Shown here piece by piece: positions 57,732 through 64,000 of a stretch of DNA of 64,000 bases; the first letter of the stretch is position 1; each line of letters begins with the position of its first letter. The position numbers and the translations under genes were made by a program. Under the pieces are notes generated by a model. The model worked only from the letters and a program-made list of their open reading frames with translations. It made no database searches and had not been told where the DNA came from. The DNA comes from Pseudoxanthomonas sangjuensis (GTDB taxonomy: Bacteria; Pseudomonadota; Gammaproteobacteria; Xanthomonadales; Xanthomonadaceae): contig NZ_PDWR01000002.1 in the NCBI RefSeq assembly GCF_010211755.1, positions 1-64,000 of the forward strand. The letters run 5' to 3'.

Positions 57732-57745
57732 TTGATATGGGTCAA
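57732..57745 (-). promoter_or_regulatory. FNR/ANR box upstream of hemN
   Basis: TTGATATGGGTCAA combines a perfect TTGAT half-site with GTCAA. Its centre is about 42 bases before the hemN ATG, so a class II promoter would start at or next to the start codon. Confidence 0.8.
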
Positions 57746-57858
57746 TCGGGGCGGAGATGCCATTGCCGGCATTGGCCCGCCCCGGCCCTGGCCCGGCGTC
57801 CGTTACATCTGCAACCCTCGCTTGCGGCCGCCGGGGGCGGCATGGCATCTTGCGGCGC

Positions 57859-57936
57859 ATGCGTACGGCGTTCGCCACCATTACGACCATTACCGGTACC
57901 GGTACCAGCCCGGTGCGGTCGGTCGTGTACGCGTAA
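57859..57936 (+). CDS. thrL: Threonine operon leader peptide
   Basis: A 25-codon reading frame whose product has seven threonines and two isoleucines concentrated in residues 3-16 (TAFATITTITGTGT), ending in TAA. It resembles the E. coli thrL leader in spirit. It precedes a hairpin and thrA by about 90 bases. Translation through the Thr codons would couple charged tRNA-Thr to hairpin choice, so the operon is probably controlled by attenuation. Confidence 0.8.
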   Translation: MRTAFATITTITGTGTSPVRSVVYA

Positions 57937-57950
57937 CTCTCCCCTACACG

Positions 57951-57978
57951 CCCCCGCACCCGGATCAGGATGCGGGGG
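57951..57978 (+). terminator. Probable thr attenuator hairpin
   Basis: CCCCCGCA pairs with TGCGGGGG, extended by two further G-C pairs past a mismatch, 14 bases after the leader stop. No T-run follows, which is weak for an intrinsic terminator, but the position after a Thr-rich leader fits an attenuator. Confidence 0.6.
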
Positions 57979-58026
57979 AACCCACAGCCTGATGCGCGCG
58001 GGGCCCTGACCCAGGCCCGCTCCGCC

Positions 58027-60537
58027 ATGTCCGCACAACCCAGTCCACAACCGGCAGCATCCGAAGCCGAACCGCAGCCGCTGCGCACCGTCGTGCACAA
58101 GTTCGGCGGCACCTCCGTCGCCGACGCCGAACGCTTCCGCCACGTCGCGCAACTGCTGCTTGCGCGCGACGAACGCGAGCAGATCACCGTGGTCTCGGCG
58201 ATGAAGGGCGTCACCGACGCGCTGATCGACCTGTGCAACCGGGCCGCCGGCGGCGACGCCGAGTGGCGCGACCGCTGGCACGGGCTGCGCGCGCGCCACC
58301 GCGGTGCGGCGGTGGCGCTGCTCGGCGAGGCGTCCGGGCAGGTGCTCGAATGGCTGGACGAGCGCTTCGACAAGCTCAAGGCGATCCTCGACGCGCTGGG
58401 GGTGATCGGCGGCCTGCCGCACGACGTGCTGGAGCGCGTGCAGGGCCTGGGCGAGGTCTGCTCGGCGCGGCTGCTCGGCGAGTACCTGAGGGCGAAGGGG
58501 GAAGACACCGCGGTGCTCGATGCGCGCGACGTGCTGGTGGTCGAGCGCAGCGACCTGGGCGTGGTCGTCGACTGGGAAACCAGCGCGGCGAAGCTCGCCG
58601 GCTGGCGCGCGCAGAACCCGCAGCCGCGCGTCGTCGTGACCGGTTTCGTCGCCCGCGACAGGCAGGGTCGCTTCGCCACGCTCGGCCGCAACGGCAGCGA
58701 CTACAGCGGGGCGATCTTCGCCGCGCTGTTCAACGCCGCCGAACTGCACATCTGGACCGACGTCGACGGCGTGCTCTCGGCCGACCCGCGGGTGGTGCCT
58801 GAAGCGGTGCAGCTGGGCGCGCTGAGCTACGACGAGGCCTGCGAACTCGCCTATTTCGGCGCCAAGGTGGTGCATCCGCAGACGATGGCGCCGGCGATCG
58901 AGCGCGGCTTGCCGATCATCATCCGCAACACCTTCCAGCCCGAACACCCAGGCACCCGCATCACCGCCGAACGCGGCCCTTCCGGCCCGGTGAAGGGCCT
59001 GACGCTGAGCCCCGACCTGGCCGTGGTCAACCTGGAGGGCACCGGCCTGATCGGCGTGCCCGGCACCGCCGAGCGCGTGTTCGCCGCGCTGCGCGATGCG
59101 CGCGTGTCGGTGGTGATGATCTCGCAGGGCTCGTCCGAGCATTCGATCTGCTGCGTGGTGAAGAGCGGCGAAGCGAAGCAGGCGCAGGCGGCGCTGCTCG
59201 GCGCGTTCGCCCACGAGCTGCACATCGGCCAGATCCAGCGCGTGCAGCTGCGCGACGGGGTCAGCGTGCTGGCCGCGGTCGGCGACGGCATGGCCGGCAC
59301 GCCGGGCGTGGCGGCGCGGTTGTTCGAATCGCTGGGCCGCGCGCAGGTGAACATCCTCGCCATTGCGCAGGGCTCGTCGGAACGCAACATCTCCGTCGCC
59401 ATCGACAGCGGCGACGCGGCCAAGGCGCTGCGCGCCGCGCACGCCGGCTTCTGGCTGTCGCCGCAGACCTTCGCGGTCGCGGTGATCGGCCCCGGCAACG
59501 TCGGCGCGACCCTGCTCGACCAGCTGCGCGCCGCGCAGCCGCAACTGCTGGGCAAGGCCAACCTCGACCTGCGCCTGTGCGCGATCGCATCGAGCAGGAG
59601 GATGCTGCTCGACGACCGCGGCCTGACCGGCGACTGGCGCGCCGCATTCGCCGCGGCCGGCCAGCCGAGCGACCTCGACCGCATCGCCGGGCACCTGGAG
59701 GGAACCCACCTGCCGCACCTGGCCATCGTCGACTGCAGCGCCAGCCCCGAGGTCGCCGCGCGCTACCCCGGCTGGCTGGCCGCCGGCATCCACGTGGTCA
59801 CGCCGAACAAGCAGGCCGGCGCCGGCGCGCTGGCGCAGTACGCCGCGATCCGCGACGCCGCCGCGGCCAGCGGTGCGCGCTTCCGCTACGAGGCCACGGT
59901 CGGCGCCGGCCTGCCGGTGATCTCGACGCTGCGCGACCTGCTCGACACCGGCGACGAACTGCTGTCGATCGAAGGCATCTTCTCCGGCACGCTGGCCTGG
60001 CTGTTCAACCGCTTCGACGGCAGCGTGCCGTTCTCGCAACTGGTCGGCGAGGCGCGTTCGCTGGGCTACACCGAACCGGATCCGCGCGACGACCTGTCCG
60101 GCGTCGACGTGGCGCGCAAGCTGACCATCCTCGCCCGCGAGGCCGGACGCGATCTGTCGCTGGAAGACGTGCGGGTCGAAAGCCTGGTGCCGGAGTCGCT
60201 GCGCGGCGGCGGCGTCGACGGTTTCATGGCCAGGCTGCCCGAAATCGACGCGGCGTTCGCGGACCGGCTGGCGCAGGCGAAGGCCGGCGGCAAGGTGCTG
60301 CGCTACGTCGCGAAACTCGATGCCGCTGGAAAAGCCAGCGTCGGTCTGGTCGAATTGCCGGCGGACCACGCCTTCGCCCACCTGCGCCTGACCGACAACA
60401 TCGTGCAGTTCACCACCCGCCGCTACAACGAGAATCCGTTGATCGTGCAAGGCCCCGGCGCGGGCCCCGAAGTCACCGCCGCCGGCGTGTTCGCCGACCT
60501 GCTGCGCGTTGCGGCGGGGCAGGGAGCGAAGCTGTGA
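58027..60537 (+). CDS. thrA: Bifunctional aspartokinase/homoserine dehydrogenase
   Basis: An 836-residue fusion catalysing the first and third steps of threonine synthesis from aspartate. The kinase half opens with [15 protein letters not shown] and carries [11 protein letters not shown]; two ACT domains (about residues 330-460) bind the feedback inhibitor threonine; the dehydrogenase half begins at [19 protein letters not shown]. Length is near E. coli ThrA (820). The start MSAQPSP was chosen because the codons upstream overlap the attenuator. Its TGA overlaps the thrB GTG. Confidence 0.97.
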   Translation: MSAQPSPQPAASEAEPQPLRTVVHKFGGTSVADAERFRHVAQLLLARDEREQITVVSAMKGVTDALIDLCNRAAGGDAEWRDRWHGLRARHRGAAVALLGEASGQVLEWLDERFDKLKAILDALGVIGGLPHDVLERVQGLGEVCSARLLGEYLRAKGEDTAVLDARDVLVVERSDLGVVVDWETSAAKLAGWRAQNPQPRVVVTGFVARDRQGRFATLGRNGSDYSGAIFAALFNAAELHIWTDVDGVLSADPRVVPEAVQLGALSYDEACELAYFGAKVVHPQTMAPAIERGLPIIIRNTFQPEHPGTRITAERGPSGPVKGLTLSPDLAVVNLEGTGLIGVPGTAERVFAALRDARVSVVMISQGSSEHSICCVVKSGEAKQAQAALLGAFAHELHIGQIQRVQLRDGVSVLAAVGDGMAGTPGVAARLFESLGRAQVNILAIAQGSSERNISVAIDSGDAAKALRAAHAGFWLSPQTFAVAVIGPGNVGATLLDQLRAAQPQLLGKANLDLRLCAIASSRRMLLDDRGLTGDWRAAFAAAGQPSDLDRIAGHLEGTHLPHLAIVDCSASPEVAARYPGWLAAGIHVVTPNKQAGAGALAQYAAIRDAAAASGARFRYEATVGAGLPVISTLRDLLDTGDELLSIEGIFSGTLAWLFNRFDGSVPFSQLVGEARSLGYTEPDPRDDLSGVDVARKLTILAREAGRDLSLEDVRVESLVPESLRGGGVDGFMARLPEIDAAFADRLAQAKAGGKVLRYVAKLDAAGKASVGLVELPADHAFAHLRLTDNIVQFTTRRYNENPLIVQGPGAGPEVTAAGVFADLLRVAAGQGAKL

Positions 60538-61469
60538 GCCCGGTTTCCGGGCGGGATTCCGCCACGGCCTTCGCGCCCGCTTCGGTCGGCAACGTCGGCA
60601 TCGGCTTCGACATCCTGGGCCACGTCATCGAAGGCGTTGGCGATACGGTGTCGGTGCGCCGCATCGACGAACCGGCCGTGCGCATCGCGGCGATCCGCGG
60701 GACCACGGTCGACCTACCGCTGGACGCGCCGTCGAACACGGCCGGCGCCGCGCTGATCGCGATGCGCGATGCGCTGCGCCTGCCGTTCGGCTTCGAAGTC
60801 GAAATCGACAAGGGCATTCCGCTCGGCTCGGGCATGGGCGGCTCCGCCGCTTCCTGCGTTGCCGCGCTGGTGGCCGCGAACGAACTGCTCGACGCCCCGT
60901 TGTCGCGCCAACGGTTGTATCCGTTCGCGCTGGTCGGCGAGGCGGTCGCCAGCGGCGGCCGCCACGGCGACAACCTCGGGCCGATGCTGCTCGGCGGCCT
61001 CGTGCTCGCCACCGCCGACAGGCTGGCGAGGATTCCGGTTCCCGCCGCCTGGCACAGCGTGCTGGTGCATCCGGACGCGGTGCTGGAAACCCGCCGCGCA
61101 CGCGCCGCGCTGCAGGGCAGCTACGAACTGAAGGAATTCGTCGCGCAGAGCGCGAACCTCGCCCTCGTCCTCGCCGGCTGCCACGCCGGCGACGCGTCGC
61201 TGGTGCGCGCCGGCCTGCAGGACGTGCTGGTCGAACCGCGCCGCGCGCCGCTGATCGCCGGCTTCGACGCGGCGAAACGGGCCGCGCTCGACGCCGGCGC
61301 GATGGGCGCGAGCATTTCCGGCGCGGGACCGAGCGTGTTCGGCTGGTTCGAGACGCAGGCGGAAGCCGAAGCGGCGGCACCGAAGATCCAGGCGGCCTTC
61401 GCCGCCGCCGGCTTCGGCAGCCAGGCGTGGGTGTCGCCGGTCGACAGTCCGGGGGCGCGGGTGATCTAA
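60534..61469 (+). CDS. thrB: Homoserine kinase
   Basis: A 311-residue GHMP kinase that phosphorylates homoserine. The family ATP-binding motif [12 protein letters not shown] lies near residue 97, and the [13 protein letters not shown] motif near residue 260 closes the fold. The start is a GTG sharing four bases with the thrA stop (GTGA), indicating coupling. The unusual N-terminus continues through a short S/A-rich stretch before [14 protein letters not shown]. Confidence 0.95.
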   Translation: MSPVSGRDSATAFAPASVGNVGIGFDILGHVIEGVGDTVSVRRIDEPAVRIAAIRGTTVDLPLDAPSNTAGAALIAMRDALRLPFGFEVEIDKGIPLGSGMGGSAASCVAALVAANELLDAPLSRQRLYPFALVGEAVASGGRHGDNLGPMLLGGLVLATADRLARIPVPAAWHSVLVHPDAVLETRRARAALQGSYELKEFVAQSANLALVLAGCHAGDASLVRAGLQDVLVEPRRAPLIAGFDAAKRAALDAGAMGASISGAGPSVFGWFETQAEAEAAAPKIQAAFAAAGFGSQAWVSPVDSPGARVI

Positions 61470-61470
61470 C

Positions 61471-61626
61471 CCTTCTCCCCCCGGGAGAAGGTGGCGCGAA
61501 GCGCCGGATGAGGGTTCGGCGAAGCGAGGAAGGCGGACTTCGGGAACGCTGCAACGTTCGCCGACGTGCGGGCCACCATCGCTACGCCGAACCCTCACCC
61601 CAACCCCTCTCCCGGCGGGAGAGGGG
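61471..61626. repeat. Intergenic inverted-repeat element between thrB and thrC
   Basis: Nearly the whole 177-base spacer is an element with hairpins at both ends: CTTCTCCC/GGGAGAAG at 61472-61490 and CCCCTCTCCC/GGGAGAGGGG at 61604-61626. Inside them GAGGGTTCGGCG (61510-61521) is repeated as its complement CGCCGAACCCTC (61585-61596). It lies inside an operon and may affect mRNA stability or thrC level. Confidence 0.7.
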
Positions 61627-61646
61627 CTCAAAAACGGAATCTTTCG

Positions 61647-62936
61647 ATGAACTTCATTTCCACTCGCAACAACTCGCCCGCAGCCAGCTTGAGCCAGGCC
61701 ATCGCCGCCGGTCTCGCACCCGATGGCGGGCTGTATGTGCCGGAACGACTGCCGCCGAAGCGCGAACTTTCCCCGGGTTCGAATCTCGCGGAAACCGCCG
61801 CGGACCTGCTCGCGCCGTTCTTCGCCGGCGACCGGCTCGGGGGCGAACTCGCGGCGATCTGCGATGCCGCCTTCGATTTCCCGGCGCCGCTGAAGCCGCT
61901 TGCCACGCCGCGCGACCTCGTGCTCGAACTCTTCCATGGCCCGACCGCGGCGTTCAAGGACTTCGGCGCGCGCTTCCTCGCCCAGTGCCTCGCGCGCCTG
62001 CGCCGCGGCGAAGACAGGCCGTTGACCATCCTCGTCGCCACCTCCGGCGACACCGGCGCGGCGGTCGCGGCGGCGTTCCATCGCGTGCCGAACCTGCGCG
62101 TGGTGGTGCTGTATCCGGACGGCCGCGTGTCGCCGCGGCAGGCGCACCAGCTTGGCTGTTTCGGCGACAACGTGGCGGCGCTGCGCGTCGCCGGCTCGTT
62201 CGACGATTGCCAGGCGCTGGTCAAGCAGGCCCTGAACGACGCGCAGCTGCAGGCCGAAGCGCCGCTGAGTTCGGCCAACAGCATCAGCCTCGGCCGCCTG
62301 CTGCCGCAGATGGGCTACTACGCGCATGCGGCGCTGGCGCATCGCGCCGCGACCGGCAATGCGCTGAACTTCGTGGTCCCGACCGGCAATCTTGGCAACG
62401 CGCTCGCCGCGATCCTCGCCCGCGCGCTGGGCGTGCCGCTGGGCCACATCGTGCTGGCGACGAATGCGAACCGCGTGTTGCCGGATTACTTCCACGGCCG
62501 CCGGTACACGCCGCAGGCCAGCGTGGCGACGATCGCGAACGCGATGGACGTGGGCGCGCCGAGCAATTTCGAGCGCCTGCGCTGGCTGTACCATGGCGAC
62601 GACGAAGCGCTGCGCGCATCGTTCACCGCTTCGGCCGTGGACGATGCGGTGATCCGCGAAGTCATTTCCCGCCGGTTCGAAGAGCATGGCGAAATCTTCT
62701 GCCCGCACACCGCGACGGCGGTGAGGGTGCTCGAGGACCTGCGCGCGTCGGGCCAGGACGGCGACTGGGCGGTCGCCGCGACCGCGCACCCGGCCAAGTT
62801 CGAAAGCGTGGTCGAACCGCTGATCGGACGCGCGGTGGAGGTTCCGCCGGCCCTGAACGGACTGTTGCAGCGACCGGCGCGTGCCGAGCCGGTGCCGGCA
62901 AGCTACGATGCGCTGAAACGGGCCATCCTGGCCTGA
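61647..62936 (+). CDS. thrC: Threonine synthase
   Basis: A 429-residue PLP enzyme that converts phosphohomoserine to threonine. The PLP-binding lysine is K104 in GPTAAFKDFGARF, and SGDTGAAVAAAF is the phosphate-binding loop. The start MNFISTRN is the canonical ThrC beginning and was preferred over an upstream in-frame ATG inside the repeat. It completes thrA-thrB-thrC. Confidence 0.97.
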   Translation: MNFISTRNNSPAASLSQAIAAGLAPDGGLYVPERLPPKRELSPGSNLAETAADLLAPFFAGDRLGGELAAICDAAFDFPAPLKPLATPRDLVLELFHGPTAAFKDFGARFLAQCLARLRRGEDRPLTILVATSGDTGAAVAAAFHRVPNLRVVVLYPDGRVSPRQAHQLGCFGDNVAALRVAGSFDDCQALVKQALNDAQLQAEAPLSSANSISLGRLLPQMGYYAHAALAHRAATGNALNFVVPTGNLGNALAAILARALGVPLGHIVLATNANRVLPDYFHGRRYTPQASVATIANAMDVGAPSNFERLRWLYHGDDEALRASFTASAVDDAVIREVISRRFEEHGEIFCPHTATAVRVLEDLRASGQDGDWAVAATAHPAKFESVVEPLIGRAVEVPPALNGLLQRPARAEPVPASYDALKRAILA

Positions 62937-62957
62937 CGACGCGAAAAGGGAGCGGGC

Positions 62958-63443
62958 ATGGCCGAAACGAAGTCATCGGAAGCGCGGACGATCGGCGTCA
63001 CGCTGACGCAGGAGCGGGACTACTCGTTCCGCGTGCATTTCGACGGCAGCGAAATCCCCGAACTGCTCACCGACGAATCCGCGCCGCTGGGCCACGACGC
63101 CGGCCCGAACCCGAGCCGCATGCTGCTGGCGGCGGTGGCCAACTGCCTGACCGCGAGCCTGCTGTTCGCGTTGCAGAAGTTCAAGAACCAGCCCGGCCAG
63201 CTCACCACCAGGGCCACCGCGACGATCGGCCGCAACGAGAAAGGCCGCGTCCGCATCCTCGGCATCGCGGCCGACATCCGGCTCGCCGAGCCGATTTCCG
63301 CGCACGCTTCGAGCGAGCGCCTGCTGGCCCAGTTCGAGAACTTCTGCACGGTCACCGAAAGCGTGCGCGGCGGCATCCCGGTCACGGTCCGGGTGACCGA
63401 CGGCGACGGCGTGCTGGTGCACGAGGGCTCGGAAATCGTCTGA
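62958..63443 (+). CDS. OsmC-family protein
   Basis: A 161-residue cytosolic protein of the OsmC/Ohr fold. The two family cysteines are present at C63 (AVANCLTASL) and C130 (NFCTVTESV). Such proteins reduce organic or lipid hydroperoxides, though some branches have other roles. It starts 21 bases after thrC with a GGGAGC ribosome-binding site and may be co-transcribed. Confidence 0.88.
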   Translation: MAETKSSEARTIGVTLTQERDYSFRVHFDGSEIPELLTDESAPLGHDAGPNPSRMLLAAVANCLTASLLFALQKFKNQPGQLTTRATATIGRNEKGRVRILGIAADIRLAEPISAHASSERLLAQFENFCTVTESVRGGIPVTVRVTDGDGVLVHEGSEIV

Positions 63444-63469
63444 TCCACTTCCCTGGCGCAGGACCTGCG

Positions 63470-63808
63470 ATGCCTTCCCTCGTTGCGGATGCGGCCACCC
63501 ATTCGGTCTACGAATGCCGCTGCAAGCTGTGGAGATACGCCGGCAAGTCCGGCAATTGGCATTTCGTGAACCTGCCGGCGCGCGTGGCGCGGGAAATCCG
63601 CCTGGTGGACGCCGGCCCGCATCGGCCGGGCTTCGGATCGCTGCGGGTCGCGGCGACGATCGGCGCCACGACCTGGGAGACCTCGATCTTCCCCGCGGCC
63701 GGCGACAAGTCCTATCTGTTGCCGGTGAAGGCCGCCGTGCGCAGGGCCGAGGGCCTGCAGGAAGGCCGGATGGTGAAGCTGCGCCTGCGGGTGCGGCGCC
63801 GCGCCTGA
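63470..63808 (+). CDS. DUF1905 protein
   Basis: A 112-residue protein with a DUF1905 barrel, shown by YECRCKLWRYAGKSGNWHFVNLPARVAREI and the later GFGSLRVAATIGATTWETSIFP strand pair. Function is unknown; the fold resembles small beta-barrel ligand-binding domains. It starts 26 bases after the OsmC gene. The short C-terminus RRRA shows it is not fused to another domain, as some members are. Confidence 0.82.
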   Translation: MPSLVADAATHSVYECRCKLWRYAGKSGNWHFVNLPARVAREIRLVDAGPHRPGFGSLRVAATIGATTWETSIFPAAGDKSYLLPVKAAVRRAEGLQEGRMVKLRLRVRRRA

Positions 63809-63875
63809 GTCGGCGGGAAAGGCCGGGACGGGGCGCATTACCCGGCAAACCCCGGTTTCTGCGAAAATCCGGGCC

Positions 63876-64000
63876 ATGCAGATCAAGGGCAAGCCGACGT
63901 CGCTGGACATCGCGCACCTGGCCGGGGTTTCCCAACCGACCGTGTCGCGCGCGCTGCGCGGCAGCCCGATGGTCAACGAGGAAACCCGGCGCCGCATCCT
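63876..64000 (+). CDS. LacI-family regulator (5' part only)
   Basis: The first 41 codons of a LacI-type repressor, cut by the window edge. The helix-turn-helix is clear: SLDIAHLAGVSQPTVSRALRG, with the hinge MVNEETRRRI beginning. The ligand-binding domain lies outside the window. It is 25 kb from the GATCGATC operators and has no demonstrated link to them, though operators of that form suit this family. Confidence 0.85.
   Translation, partial: MQIKGKPTSLDIAHLAGVSQPTVSRALRGSPMVNEETRRRI

Overview
The window is G+C-rich chromosomal DNA (about 70% by eye) from a gammaproteobacterium, most probably of the Xanthomonadaceae/Lysobacteraceae (Lysobacter, Luteimonas or Thermomonas type). The support is a large TonB-dependent receptor of the Xanthomonas/Caulobacter type next to a tryptophan-halogenase-like flavoprotein, thrA-thrB-thrC behind a threonine-rich leader peptide, and REP-type hairpins with a REP-associated tyrosine transposase. 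The genus is a guess.

1-31.7 kb is almost entirely housekeeping. It holds a thioredoxin-TPR chaperone, leuS-lptE-holA-nadD-rsfS-rlmH, a TonB protein, a SIMPL-domain protein, maf-rng, a giant YhdP-like AsmA protein, tldD, a GNAT acetyltransferase, darP/pmbA, an ispA-xseB-tilS block, accA, an M61 metallopeptidase and dnaE. tRNA-Arg(CCU) follows at about 31.9 kb.

32-41.2 kb looks like a glycan-scavenging locus. A minus-strand series (TonB receptor, tryptophan-halogenase-like protein, MFS transporter) faces a plus-strand secreted GH18 enzyme with a PKD domain and two F5/8C domains. The 606-bp region between them carries three near-identical copies of the palindrome TTRGATCGATCTAA, which suggests one regulator controls both sides.

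41.3-46.5 kb and 53-57.7 kb are two parts of a denitrification/anaerobic block on the minus strand. The first has azurin, SCO, NirV, the copper nitrite reductase NirK, SirB2 and NnrS. The second has the quinol NO reductase NorB, an FNR/ANR-type regulator with its four iron-sulfur cysteines, and oxygen-independent coproporphyrinogen oxidase HemN. FNR-type palindromes lie upstream of nirK (two), nnrS, norB and hemN, and a sixth has no gene. No nosZ is present, so the genes shown take nitrite to N2O.

Between the two parts, on the opposite strand, sits accessory DNA at 46.6-52.9 kb. It holds a 1625-residue secreted RHS/YD-repeat protein whose AT-richer tip carries a metzincin-like HExxHxxGxxD motif. 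A signal-peptide-bearing small gene overlaps its stop codon and is a candidate immunity gene. REP hairpins and a RAYT transposase flanked by 39-bp inverted repeats follow. The RHS tip and its partner are the best candidate in the window for an undescribed system.

57.9-64 kb holds the threonine operon with a likely attenuator, an OsmC-like protein, a DUF1905 protein and the first 41 codons of a LacI-family regulator cut off by the window edge.
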